Below the pieces are notes generated by a model that saw nothing but the letters and a program-made list of their open reading frames with translations, had not been told where the DNA came from and did not search any database. From contig SIJG01000006.1 in NCBI GenBank assembly GCA_023374025.1, positions 3,173,691 through 3,237,690 of the forward strand: a DNA stretch of 64,000 nt, read 5' to 3'. The stretch comes from Heterodera schachtii (Eukaryota; Nematoda; Chromadorea; Rhabditida; Heteroderidae). The translations under genes and the position numbers were made by a program. Position 1 is the first letter of the stretch, and every line of letters begins with the position of its first letter. Of the stretch, positions 33,175 to 44,653 are shown in pieces.

Positions 33175-33810
33175 TTACATTATTTTGTCATTTAATACAT
33201 TCATTGAAGATTCAAAATGAATAATGCCAAATTTTTTTACAAACTTTTTAATGGCAGAATGCCATGCTTCTGCTGCATTTGTACCCCGGGTTCTCGACAA
33301 TTTATTAAAATTCCACAAATTTCCTAGTTCAATTTTTCTAATCCATTCTCTATCAAAGTAACGAAGAAATCCGTTTAAGTTTTCTTTTAAATCTTCGTCA
33401 ACTTCAAAAATTTTTATATGCGGCCATATTCGATGGATTTCGTTTTTATTTAAAATAGGTAAAGCTAAAAGCCTTCTGATATACTTATAGATTGGTCCAT
33501 TTTCTCTTTTCTCTTTTATATATTCCCTCCACAATCTTGGTAATTCCGTTTGCATATGTCGCAAAGCAGCGCGTATAAAATGAACAATACACCCGTATAT
33601 TTTTTGCTGACCAAAGAATTTAATAAAAGCATTGATTTCTGCTTTTTCGTAATCAACATGTATCCGTTCGATTTGTTCTATTGTTTCGTTTCCCCAACGA
33701 TCAGAAAGTTCTTTTAAAATAGTTTCATAAGAGAGTTTTGAATCCAAGTTTTGATTTATTATGGCTAATAAAATACTAGAAAATAAAAGCGAAAAATATA
33801 AAGCAGTCAA
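33175..33810 (-). pseudogene. MULE (Mutator-like) transposase, C-terminal remnant
   Basis: A 211-codon frame covers the C-terminal half of a MULE-type DDE transposase. Landmarks are IHVDYEKAEINAF (Asp53, probably the second catalytic Asp), GCIVHF (Cys74-His77, the conserved CxxH), LPILN and FLRYFDREWI, and RTRGTNAAEAWHSAIKKF (Glu181, the expected catalytic Glu, followed by Trp-His). Complete enzymes are usually 500-800 residues, so the zinc-finger N-terminus and first catalytic Asp are missing. There is no ATG; the frame follows a TGA. A strong acceptor (TTTTATTTTCTAG) ends at 33776, so the real exon is probably 33175-33775. No terminal inverted repeat was found nearby. Confidence 0.85.
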
Positions 33811-34032
33811 TCAGTTACAGAATTTTAGAAAGCTGAATAACTTGGAAATTTTCTCACATTTTTAAGTCTTTATTTTATTTGCATCATTAATATTTAAGTC
33901 AGAATCAATTTGAAAAAATCTTTAAAACAATTATTTATTTTCAGAAAAAAATAATAACAAAGAAATTTTCACAGTCTATAAAATAATACGTACAAATAAA
34001 AGGAATTTAAAAACGTAATAAAAATAAAAAAC

Positions 34033-34098
34033 TCAATAACTCAAGACGATTCCAAAAAGAAGGTCTTTGGCGATTCCGGTTCTCTGGCAAGAGAAATC
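34033..34098 (-). CDS. Candidate terminal exon of a two-exon small gene
   Basis: On minus, TTTTTAAATTTCTTTTAG is followed in phase 0 by DFSCQRTGIAKDLLFGIVLS, then Y and TGA. It is GC-elevated and RNY. The phase matches the donor of 34267-34299, separated by a 168-bp T-rich intron-like stretch. Joined, they would give a 32-residue product. They may equally be upstream exons of the MULE remnant, but I cannot match them to MULE sequence. Confidence 0.35.
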   Translation of the reverse strand, partial: DFSCQRTGIAKDLLFGIVLSY

Positions 34099-34266
34099 CT
34101 AAAAGAAATTTAAAAACAATTTAAAAGAATCGACCTTCAGAAAATTAATAATTTGATTTATTTTTTGTATCGTTTTAAATAATATATGTTAATTTATTTA
34201 AATATAATGAAACAAAAATAAATTTTAGACAGCTGAAAAAGCTAAAACAAAAAATGAAATTTTTAC

Positions 34267-34299
34267 TATACAATGGAATGTCAGGGAACTATTCGACAT
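34267..34299 (-). CDS. Candidate first exon (MSNSSLTFHCI)
   Basis: On minus an ATG opens MSNSSLTFHCI and stops at a donor ATA|GTAAAAAT in phase 0. The frame is also open upstream (FLIIRNSGAN). The island is GC-elevated. Confidence 0.28.
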
Positions 34300-36129
34300 A
34301 TTTGCACCGCTATTTCGAATTATAAGAAATTAGATAATTTAATAATAATTTATTTCCAAAAAAAAGATGAACAAAAAATTTATTTAATTTAGAAATGCTA
34401 CTATAATACACAAAAAATAAATAAAAGTAATTAAGAATTAATAAATATAATAAATAAAATCAACATTAAATCAATAACATAAGAATTACAAAACTTTAAA
34501 ATAAAAGTCTTTAAGTGTTTTTAATTAACCTTTTTATTTACATAATTTAGAGGTCACGAGAAAAGGAAAGACTTTAAAAGCAAGTAAAAAACATTAAAAA
34601 ATTATTGTGCTTTATAAAAAAATAACCAGAATATGATTAAATGAAAATATCAAAAGAAAATATATCTGAATATAATAGACTAGATATTGTAAGACAGTTG
34701 CTCAAAGCATTGTACGAAGGGATCTAAAACTTTGAAAACGATTAATTTTATGTGTTTGTATATATCATTTTTTTATGAATTGTAAAGCTTAATAACGAGG
34801 ATGGCGAAAAATTGAAGCTATCATAATAAGTATTATTAACACAAATTAAAAAAAAAAATTAAAAATTTTGCTCATTATATAAAGAGAATTTGCTGAAATA
34901 CAATAACTATTGAAATACCTAGTTCAAAAAATAATTGATGAAAAGATAATTTTATAAAAACTTTTGTTAAAAATGCTTAGACACTGTCACAAGAAAAAAT
35001 AACAAAAATTGGGTACATTAATTAATGCATAACGATAATTCCGGCATTGCGAGTTGGTATTGTTTTAAATATAAATTTATTAACACAGAAATAAAAAAGA
35101 AGCAATGTTGTAGAACAATAATAATGTACACTTATGAAATTTAAAATATTTTTATTATATTACAAGAACATTCATTACCTGAAGAAAAATTTAGAAAAGC
35201 AAATTTTAAATATTTATAATTTAATTTATGAGAAAAGATTAAAAAAATTTAAATAAAAAAATTTATACACTAAATTAAGAAAATTTGTATGAAATACAAG
35301 TGAAAACATGGTATACAAAATAGTTGATAAAAATTTAGCCTACAAACATCATTTTAAAAATAAATTATTTTAAATAAGCCTATCTTTTTTAATTATGAAT
35401 ATATTAACAAATACAATTAAAAATAAAAAATATATTGGATCAGTATCAAATATTTTTTCTAATATGAATTATATATTAAATAAATACATTAAATTAAATA
35501 AAGTCAACAATGAATGGTGTAACCTCAATAGACTGAATGTTGTCTCAATATGCTACCTGAGAACAAGAAATTAAATAGTAAGAATTTTAAGCATAAAATT
35601 TAAAAGTACATAATTACTTAATAATTTAATTTCAACAATTGTAAAAAAATAAACAAAAGTTGGCATTATATTAAAAATAAATAACTCATTATTGCATTCG
35701 ACTGTTGAGTTTTAAAATTTCGAATAATATATTAAATTTATTTTTTTTAAATAAAATTGAATTCTTTTTAATATTAATTTTTTTAATAATAGTTGAATGA
35801 TTATTTTTTTGAATTATATTTAAGTGAAAATGAAAAATTTAGCAATTAATAAAACTATTGTTGATGTAATAAAGGTAAATAAAACTACGTTCAATCAAAT
35901 TTTGGATCAAAATTATTTTATGTATAAAATATTGAAATAATATGAACAATGAATATTTACACTTTTTGATTTGTTAATTGATATTTAAAGTTTGTATAAC
36001 TTATAATAGTAAAAGCAATAATTAATTTAAAGAATTGTAAATACAAAAATTTTTAATTATGCAAGCGCCAAAAGAAAAATTACTAAAAAAGAAAATATTT
36101 ATACCAAATTCTAGATACAAGTATTATAA

Positions 36130-36249
36130 ATACTTCTGCCCGATGACGGATTAAGATATAAATTTAAAATTAATAGCAAACAGTGTAATAACTGTCATGA
36201 ATCTCAAAGCGGAAAAGGAAAAATTTTATGCAAGAGCTATTCCTCGTAA
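36130..36249 (+). CDS. Coding-like island with CxxCH motif
   Basis: A 39-codon plus frame after TAA reads ILLPDDGLRYKFKINSKQ, then CNNCHESQSGKGKILCKSYS, then S and TAA. The Cys-x-x-Cys-His plus a later Cys resembles half of a zinc-ribbon or knuckle, though a heme-type CxxCH cannot be ruled out from sequence alone. There is no ATG and no clear acceptor. The minus strand is also open (VTRNSSCIKFFLFRFEIHDS). Strand and family are uncertain. Confidence 0.28.
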   Translation: MLLPDDGLRYKFKINSKQCNNCHESQSGKGKILCKSYSS

Positions 36250-37429
36250 CAATTTAATTAAAGTAAAATTAACAAATTAAAATCAAAGTGAATTTTAATG
36301 AATAGCATAAGATAAAAAAGAACTAAAATGAAAATATTTCTTAAAAACATTTTTAATTTAAAAACAAAAAGAAATATAGTGCTTTTATTAATTATATGAA
36401 AGAATAAATCACCTAATAATTAATAAAATATGTAAGTCAAAAGAATAAATTTATAAAATGTCAGTTTATGAATAAAATTAAAAAAATTATATTCTCACAA
36501 AGAATAATCTATTATTTTTATTAGATTCAAAATAAAACGGAGACAAATATTATTAAACGCAATTATCGTTGAATGAAAACTCACAAAGTTTCCGACAATT
36601 AAAGAAAGAAATGAAAAAAATATTGATTATTAATATTACATATTCAGTGTATCTCAAAAAAATATATAAGTTTAACCTAAATATTATATAGCTAAATGGA
36701 AACCTAAAGGTATATGCAGGTTTGAAAAGAAGCACAAAATTCAGTTATATTATAACATATCCATTAAAAAATAATTTTAGATTCATTCAATTACCAAAAG
36801 TTATTTACACAAAATTTTATATCAAATTTATTCATAAAAAATTAATTATACTTTATATTTTAAATTTTAAGAACGAAAAAGTTAGAAATCAACCTCAACC
36901 TGTAAATTATTTAATAATATTATTTAAATTATGTGAAAAATAAAACTATGAAAATAAAAAAATCCCGCAAGTATAATAAAAATTATAATATAAACCAAAT
37001 TAATTTAAAAAATCAACAAATCAATTTTGTAACTTTTTTATAAATGGCTTTTGAAAATTTTGCATGAGTAAATGTCAATTTGCGTGATATGATACACAAT
37101 CTTAATATTCTAGCTCTCATTTACAAAATATGAAATTACACTTATTAGAATATTAATCAATATAATAATGAAAAACCTTTTTATTTGTTATAAAATAATT
37201 AAAATAATTATTGGTAAAACTTTTGCTTAATTCTATTTTAAATAATTAATGCGGCGAAATCATAAAGATTAAGAATTGTCGAACGTGAAATGTATTATGA
37301 TTTAAAAAAATCAAATCCGAAATTTGTTAAACGTTTAAAGCAAATTTAAAAAGGTTTACAATAAATTATGGTTTTCCAAAAACTGGACAGAAATTCATAA
37401 TAATATAATTATATAAATATTATCTCATT

Positions 37430-37519
37430 CTAAATTTGAAGACCACCGCCACTATTGATCATCTCATTCTTCAATGCAATATTAAATTTTTTATAATGAA
37501 ACTCATATAATAAAGGTAA
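37430..37519 (-). CDS. Coding-like island, 29 codons
   Basis: A minus frame reads LPLLYEFHYKKFNIALKNEM, then INSGGGLQI and TAG. The last 15 codons are strongly RNY with GC about 45%. There is no ATG and no strong acceptor. Orientation agrees with the A-rich block. It is unidentified. Confidence 0.25.
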   Translation of the reverse strand, partial: LPLLYEFHYKKFNIALKNEMINSGGGLQI

Positions 37520-37794
37520 TTAAAAAAACATATACATATTAAAAAAGAACCTAAACTATAAATCATCGTAAAAAATAATAATGAAAGAAATAATTTTAAA
37601 TAGCATCTCTTATGCATTTTCATTTTATTTATAAAATTTACCATTTAATTATAAATAAAAATGAAAAGAAATTTTAAAAAACGAATACATCACAACAAAT
37701 TTAAAATATGTTTATTATACAGTGTGAAAGAAATTGGTACATCTTCATGGTGGTTAAAAATTCGAAAATGGCTTGTAATCGAGAAAATTTTCGT

Positions 37795-38140
37795 AAAATT
37801 CCTAGTACATCAGGAAAATTTTTTTGCAGAAAATTATTAAGCCAATATGGACAAACGAGCACAAAATTCACACTAAACTGGACTTTGGATGATGGCTCAA
37901 CAACGCGTCTCAAGTGATGCTCATTTGGTTGAATATTAGCTATCCAAAAATGACCAATTTTAAGATATTTTCACAAGATTTTTGCGAAATCTGTTTTAAA
38001 ACACAATAAGTATCACTTACGGAAGTATCGTTGAGCCATCAACCAAAGTTCATTTTATAGTGAAATTATGCTCTTTCTGAAGAGCTAATAATTATTTGCA
38101 GAAAAATTTTGCAAATCCCATAAGAATTTTTCCGAACATT
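37795..38140. repeat. Diverged inverted repeat
   Basis: 37795-37905 (AAAATTTTTTTGCAGAAAATT ... GATGATGGCTCAAC) matches the complement of about 38025-38135 (GTTGAGCCATCAACC ... GCAGAAAAATTTTGC) with many differences. Both opposing frames in 37701-37917 fall inside the left arm and are probably repeat, not gene. TTGAGCCAT recurs again at about 40037. Confidence 0.55.
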
Positions 38141-38664
38141 TTCCAATTTCTAATGATAAACCAGGAGATTCAAAAACACCATTAAACACCTCTGAAATAA
38201 TAAAGTCTGACATACTCAAATTGCCAGTAATTATAAAGCTTTATCAATTTAATAAAAATAAGAATTTATTGCAAAATACTTAATTGATAGATACATTGTT
38301 CATTTTCTTCATACGCAATCAACTGAATGGATATTTTATTTCATTCATTAAATAAATTAATATGACAAAATAAATTTCTCTGCGAAAAAATTAGAATTAA
38401 TGAAAATTCTTGGGTTTTCAGACATTTTATAAAAATAAATTTTAGCAAAACAAAGTAAATTTTAATAAGGCTAAAACTAGGATAGAATAAAATCTTCCTT
38501 AAATTTAATTATGAATTTAAAAATCTCCTTTATCTTTTTAATGTATAAAATTTTTTAAATAATGAAATACTAGCGCTAATCAAAAATTTAAATAATACTA
38601 ACTAATTAATAGCATTAAATAAAAAAGGACAAATAAAATGCTCTTTGCGATTGGCCGCGTTGGC

Positions 38665-38751
38665 CTATGATTCATCCCCACTTTGAGAATTGTGTTCATC
38701 CAAAGACCCAAATTCTGTCCTTAATACCGGAACAATACCAATAAAAATACA
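38665..38751 (-). CDS. Candidate terminal exon, acidic C-terminus
   Basis: A minus frame reads CIFIGIVPVLRTEFGSLDEH, then NSQSGDES and TAG. GC is about 47%. A possible acceptor is GGTATTAAGGACAG before EFGSLDEH. The Ser/Asp/Glu-rich tail looks like a genuine protein end. It is unidentified. Confidence 0.3.
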   Translation of the reverse strand, partial: CIFIGIVPVLRTEFGSLDEHNSQSGDES

Positions 38752-39973
38752 TTAAAAATATATTTATTAACGATTATAATAAAGAATGAACGTGGATGAA
38801 TCAAGTTAAAAGCAAAATCTTCTTGCCTAAATTTAATACTCAGAACACAATATAATATATTTATTATATTAATTAAAAAGAAATCCTTAAATTATTCCAA
38901 ATGGTTCCGACCATGTAAAAGATTATTGAATAATTTATTTTATAAAAAAATATAAAAACCAAATTTGTTAATTAATCTCAGTAATATTTTCTAAAATTTT
39001 CATAAAGTTATTGCCAAAATGAAAAAAAATCATCATAACAAAAGAAAATAAGATAAAGAACTATATTTATATATTTCTGCCACAAAGATTGGATAAAATA
39101 ATTTTTCAAAAAAAGAATAATCTAATAAAAAGACTTAATTTGCCTTTCACTCAGAAATTGTTCGCTTCTAACGATATGAAAACACCAACGAAAGTAAAAA
39201 CTAAGTGAAAGTTCAATCCGAATAACTAATATTTTCACTTAAAAAATAAATATTGTTGTATTTATCTTTTTATTTCTTTTTTTGCAATATAGTATTTTCG
39301 ATATTTATTTTTCTTATTTGATTTTTTATTAATTTATTCATTTCTCTTTACCTATTAATTAAAAATAAAACTTTATTTTTGAATTCTTAATTTTAGTTTC
39401 AAAGAAATTTGTAATATAAAATAAATTTAATTTCGTTGATTTATTTTTTGGCGTATTCGTTAATTGACATCATAATTTCTTAAAATATTAATTACTGTTT
39501 TCGTGTTAATTTGGAAAAGATAAATCTTAATGTTAATTTAATGGAATTTTAAATAAATTTTTAATTTTATGTTTGTTGGAGGTTTTATAAAATTTCACTT
39601 TTTATTATTAAAAAATTTCTAATACATTAATTTTAATTGAAATAGATAGATTGACATGTAAATACTTGCAATGTTGTTTAAAATAAAATAATAATTTATT
39701 CATGTTTTCAAATAAATTTTTTTATATAATGAATTATTTAATTAGCTATTTACATTATATATATATTTTTTACTGTAATTAACTTGACTCTAATTTGGTA
39801 GATAATTCGACGCTGACAGGCAGATGAGTGATTTTCAATAATTTGATATTAATTAATTTTATATGCTTGAGCATCAGCAATTTGTTGTTACGAATATTTA
39901 TTGAAATTTATGAAATAAGTGATTTATTATTTAAATTATATTTATTAAAGTCTTGCAATTAGTTTAATTTTAG

Positions 39974-40038
39974 CCGTTGTTAATTTGTTGGGCAGTACTT
40001 TTTGTGCCGATCCCTCAAAGATGTCGAATAATCGTTGA
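39974..40038 (+). CDS. Candidate terminal exon (VVNLLGSTFCADPSKMSNNR-stop)
   Basis: Acceptor TTTAATTTTAG is followed by two bases and VVNLLGSTFCADPSKMSNNR, then TGA. GC is about 45% and codons are RNY, in a T-rich block that predicts plus orientation. The product is unknown. Confidence 0.38.
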
Positions 40039-40856
40039 GCCATTGATGAATATGTAAATTGCATTTGGTAAATTTTATGAAAGCGATTAAAACAAAAAGT
40101 TGAATTGAAAATTAACATACTCAAGTATTATTTATGTGAGTTTTTTTAGGTATTTGTTTTTTATACTCGTTTTTTTGCCGTAAGTATTATGCCTTTTTAA
40201 TTAAAAATAGTGCTTTTTTATTTAATGTTTTACTATTAGAAAGTTTTCGTTTTCGTAATTTTGAGCGGTAATTGTAATTAAACTTTTTAACTATTTCTCA
40301 AAGTTATAAATTACAAAATGCATTAAATATAAATATGTAAAATTTTATTCTTTAACATATATCTCAAGGATATAAAATGGTCTTTATTTTCCTATTTTAT
40401 TTAGTATTAATAAAATATAATTGATAATAATTTTAAATGAATTCTCTGCATAAATAATTTTGAACAAATTCAAAAAAAAAATTTCATAATTTGTAAAACT
40501 AGTTCATTTTAAAAATCTTTTGAAATTTATAAAAGGGAAATTGTTTGTAAAATAAATATACTACGTCTCCAAGGTTGTTTATCAAACGACAAATTAAAAA
40601 AATGTGATTAATTCTAAACTATGAATGTAATTCGAACTTTCTCAAATATTATTAGTAATTATAAAATGATAAAATTAAATAAATTGCAATTATAATATAA
40701 AAATCGAAAGTAAAAGAAAAATGGAAGAATTGCAAAAGCTAAATGGAGAAAATAACAAAAACATTATTTAATTAAGTTGAATTTGGAGCGTACTTTGAAC
40801 GCAAAAATTCGTATTTAAGGTGATTTGTAACCAATGTTTGTGTATCCCTCACACTC

Positions 40857-40873
40857 TGCGCGCCTCGCGCGCA
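40857..40873. other. GC-only hairpin
   Basis: TGCGCGCCTCGCGCGCA is a perfect 7-bp stem with a CTC loop. It is 15/17 G+C and the densest CpG cluster outside transposons in this window. Copies of GTAACCA occur about 30 bp away on both sides. Role unknown. Confidence 0.7.
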
Positions 40874-41608
40874 AATATGGGGTAACCAACCATTAACAAT
40901 AATTTTGTTAAATGTTTGTGATTATTAGGGACCCGATTCTGAAGCATATTTTCATAAAATATCTTTTTTATTCGGATAAACATTAATTTTAAATAAGTTT
41001 TTAATCATAAAATTAATACCCAATATTTAAAATTAAATTTTATACAACGCAAATTTTATAAGAACTACTACTTATATTAATTACTTCATGTCCACGTACA
41101 TCTTCAGTTAATTAAGCTGATACTCAATGTTTTTTTTACAGTCTGCTTTATTTATTTAATATATATTTGTTGTAAAAATTATTAATTGCTAAAATTTTGT
41201 CCTTTTTTGACGAGCAGTTTAGTCGATGTCTCTTTTCGTTTCTTTTACAAAAAACAGATTATTAATCAATTCAATAAAAGTCATTCCGCTAATTTAATAT
41301 TTTAAAAAGGTATTTAATCAATAAATAATAAAATAAATTCCGATTAATCACCGAATAAATCATCTCTTTTTATTCTCTTTTCTTATTTAATTCTTTCTTT
41401 TTTATGTTTCTTTAGTCTCAAAATTTTGATTAGAACGCATTATTTAAATTTTTTTTATTAAATAAACACTCAAATATATAATACTTATCGTCTAAATGAC
41501 AGTTTGATTTTTTATATTTTTTAATTAATTTTCCACTATAAAAGTTTTAATTATAATTTTTACTACTTGCTTTTCTGGCGATACATCATTTGCTTCACTC
41601 CAGCTCAG

Positions 41609-41725
41609 GAAGTCGCACGCTTCCTTAAGGAGTTTAAATATATAACAATACATTTATTTCTAACAGTTTTTATAATTTATTTTAAATTTTTTTATAAATT
41701 TCTTTTCGAAAGTAAATTTGTCTAA
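41609..41725 (+). CDS. Candidate exon, 38 codons
   Basis: After GCTTCACTCCAGCTCAG the plus frame reads EVARFLKEFKYITIHLFLTV and a hydrophobic, aromatic tail to TAA. The same frame is open upstream (FWRYIICFTPAQ). The GC-raised part is only 41578-41640, so a donor near 41640 is possible. GGAAG...CTTCC also forms a small hairpin here. Confidence 0.25.
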   Translation, partial: EVARFLKEFKYITIHLFLTVFIIYFKFFYKFLFESKFV

Positions 41726-42198
41726 AGTAATTTATTGTATTTTATTTTGCCAAAAGCTATCTGTCGGAGAATTAAGAAATAATTGTCAGTTTGTTGAAAC
41801 TAATAATAACTTACATTTTAAAGATATCTAGTTTTAATAATCTGAAGCCTCAGTACTTTTTATAAGACTCTGAAGAAGCCTTAGATTTCATAGTGCGATG
41901 CTTTTCTATATATATATATATATATAAACTTATAAGGTAATCACAAAATGCTTTTTCTTAGTTTATATAAGAATTATTTATCAAGCCAACACTACTTGAT
42001 TTTTCTTTAAGAAACAACAAATTTTATATTTTTTCTGTGTTTTTTATTTAATGTTATTTTATTCTTAAACGGTTTTGTGAAAAATGCAGTTAATAAAATT
42101 GGATTAATTTACTTTTACTTATATTATTAAATTACTAACAGAATTTCATTATTTTATTTTTTTTAATTAATGCATTAAAAAAGGCAAATCTTTGCTGA

Positions 42199-42414
42199 TC
42201 AATTTATATTACCAGATTTTTCATTAGGCACAATCACTGTCCAAGAACAACTTCAAGTTCTTTTTTTCAGTCTGGGTTCTTTAATTATAGGTGTTTTTGT
42301 TTATGCTCATTTTTCATGTTTTTATATTTAGACAAAATTTTTATTTTTAAAAGTAGAGCTTTACTAATGAAAATGTTACCATATTTGCTTCATATACAAA
42401 AACGTGCTAAATAG
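42199..42414 (+). CDS. Coding-like island, 71 codons
   Basis: A long plus frame without ATG contains RHNHCPRTTSSSFFQSGFF, then NYRCFCLCSFFMFLYLDKIF, and ends LPYLLHIQKRAK. An acceptor GATTTTTCATTAG ends at 42227 just before HNHCPRTT (phase 1). Another frame after the same acceptor reads AQSLSKNNFKFFFSVWVL. The Cys- and Phe-rich middle suggests a membrane segment if translated. Confidence 0.28.
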   Translation, partial: SIYITRFFIRHNHCPRTTSSSFFQSGFFNYRCFCLCSFFMFLYLDKIFIFKSRALLMKMLPYLLHIQKRAK

Positions 42415-42651
42415 TATTTTTGAATATATAAATTTCTACCGTGAAACTGAAAATTGCTTCACTCGCTCAATTAAATACAGTTTTCTATGTTTTATTAGTT
42501 TTATAGTGATTATCAAAATATTTGTAATATAATATCTTTCATATCTTGCTCATTTCAAAATGCTTCAACATCATATTTTTACTTAGATTTGATATTTGGT
42601 AAAAAAATATTATTAAATTATTATATTTTGATAATTCTTTATCTTTTTAAA

Positions 42652-42756
42652 ATTTAAGAAATCTAATAACACAATTAATTCCTTATATTTTTTATTTGCT
42701 TGAAAAAGTTGGCACTCAGCAGTTAAAAATATTTAATTGCGTTTTAATAGAATAGC
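42652..42756 (+). CDS. Coding-like island, 34 codons
   Basis: A plus frame reads NLRNLITQLIPYIFYLLEKV, then GTQQLKIFNCVLIE and TAG. The second half is strongly RNY. It has no ATG and no good acceptor. It is unidentified. Confidence 0.22.
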
Positions 42757-43344
42757 ATAATTAACAAAGTGTAATTTTTGAATTATTCCTTCCGTGTTCA
42801 TTGAAACAAAATAAAAATTTTTTCGACAATGTTTGCCATACTAAAAGCCTTTATTTTGCAAATTTACGATTTAATGTTAGTAGATAAATTGCCTAATAAT
42901 AAGAAAGTAGATGAAAGATTACTAGTCTAAATGTCGAGTTTTACATTGTTTTGTGATGAACATAAATTTTAGATAACAATACATTATTGTAAATAGAACA
43001 TTAAACCTTTTTATTGTATTTTGACTCTTAGGAATATCTTCCATCATTAAAAATTTTGGGATTGGTTTTTAAAATATTCTTGATAATTAATAATCATGCG
43101 TAGGATACATTCTTTTTTTGTTTGATTCCCAAACTTTTTAATCTTCTTTTTAAAAAATTATTTTAATCTTATTTCCAATATTTTAATTTATTTTATATCT
43201 GTCATTCTTGTTTTACAATTTTATATTTTATTTTTCTATTAGTTTATTTATTTCTATTTTGCTTGGATGCGTAATTCTATTTATATTTTAGATTTAAAAA
43301 TTTTAACTTTTTATTTTAAAAAATAACATAAAATAAAATTTTAA

Positions 43345-43521
43345 TTAGATTTTTACCTCAAGTTTTTAAAAGTTGTTGTCGTCAATAAAGCGGCAGGTTC
43401 TGAAGAAGAGATGGCAAATGAGGCTGTGACAAAAATTTTTTGGAATGTGTTAATTATAAAATTCTTTTTCATGATAGTGTTCTGGAAAATTTTTAGACAA
43501 AAGTACAAATCAACATTTTAA
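43345..43521 (+). CDS. Coding-like island, 58 codons, acidic then transmembrane-like
   Basis: A plus frame without ATG reads LKFLKVVVVNKAAGSEEEMA, then NEAVTKIFWNVLIIKFFFMI, then VFWKIF and a basic end. From VVVV to TKIF nearly every codon starts with a purine. A possible acceptor is TTTTTACCTCAAG (ends 43362). The hydrophobic half would make one membrane helix. No family was recognised. Confidence 0.33.
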   Translation, partial: LDFYLKFLKVVVVNKAAGSEEEMANEAVTKIFWNVLIIKFFFMIVFWKIFRQKYKSTF

Positions 43522-44581
43522 GAATTGTATTCTTTTAAACACGTATATTTTTGCAGATATAAATAATTACATATATTAAATTTCAATTTTACCATTATAA
43601 CAGTACCTATTGTTGTTAATTTTTTGGTTCGGATGTGTAAATTGTTTTAAATCAATTATTAGCAATTTTCACAAATATTTATTCTTAATGACGCATAAAA
43701 AAATATTTATATATATATATACATATATATATTAATTATACTTGTAGCTACATTGTGAAACTTTTGTAATAGTAGAGAAAATTATTTACCTATGTGTTTA
43801 TTTTTTTCAATAATTTGAATTTATTTTTATATTGCTAAATATTTTAGTTGGTTAAATATTCATCATCTCATTCATATTTTTGGTGTTTTTCTTGGTTTTT
43901 TTCAAAATTGATCTTGCAAAAAGAATAAAAAACAATTCTTCTTTAAAATTATATTGTAGTTTTTTTGCTATTTATTTTCTTTAATAATAATTTAGTTAAA
44001 TGTAAATATCTTATGTTTTGTATTTATAATATTATATGATTAAATAAATTAAATTTTAAATGTCTTCTTTTCATTCTTATATTCGGTAAATTTTAACTAA
44101 ATTGTATTTTAGATCTATTAGATTTACTATGCACATAGTGTTGTATATAAAAATTCTTTTTTCTTGTTCATAGTCTGTCATGAAGAAAGTCAATATTTTG
44201 CTTTATTTAAGATTAAACTATAAATTGTTGAAAAATAAAAATTATATTTTCTTATGGATTATTAAAGCGCAGGTTAAATGATAATTCATTTAAAAAATAT
44301 TTTTTGCTTAAGTCCGTTTTTGGGTCTTTTTGTTAATAATATATGCTTTTCCATATTAATTATTAACATTTTCCTTACATCCTTTATGTAGAATTTTTAA
44401 GTGATCGTTTTAATTAAAATACCTACAGTAAGTTATCGTCCGGTATTTTCCAAAATTGATTTATTTATATTGATTAATAAAATTGTTTTATATTTAGATA
44501 AAAAATATAAATATTTTTTTGGAAACATTTATTTTTTATAAAATCAAAATAAATTTAAGATTTTTATACTTTCGTGCACAG

Positions 44582-44653
44582 TTGTGTTTCCGACGGTTGA
44601 ACGAGAAAATGATTGCAATTTTCTTGAATAAGAACACTGAATTATTTATTTGA
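44582..44653 (+). CDS. Candidate terminal exon, 23 codons
   Basis: Acceptor TTTTATACTTTCGTGCACAG leads in phase 0 into LCFRRLNEKMIAIFLNKNTE, then LFI and TGA. GC is elevated in the first 40 bases. Orientation fits the T-rich block. The longer opposing minus frame (44536-44730) has no such support and is judged a shadow. Confidence 0.38.
   Translation: MCFRRLNEKMIAIFLNKNTELFI

Larger units (their letters stand above)
33811..39200. other. A-rich block
   Basis: Strongly A-rich on the given strand. Several minus islands and one plus island are listed separately. A minus acceptor TTTCTTGTTCTCAG near 35575 is followed by SILRQHSVY and stop. Frames at 36553-36943 show no GC rise and overlap on both strands. 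Confidence 0.5.

Noticed and set aside
36553..36943. Opposing 60- and 73-codon frames
   Set aside because: No GC rise, no RNY pattern, no splice sites; ordinary open frames for this composition.
37701..37917. Opposing 69- and 70-codon frames
   Set aside because: Both lie in one arm of a diverged inverted repeat (37795-38140), which explains the raised GC.
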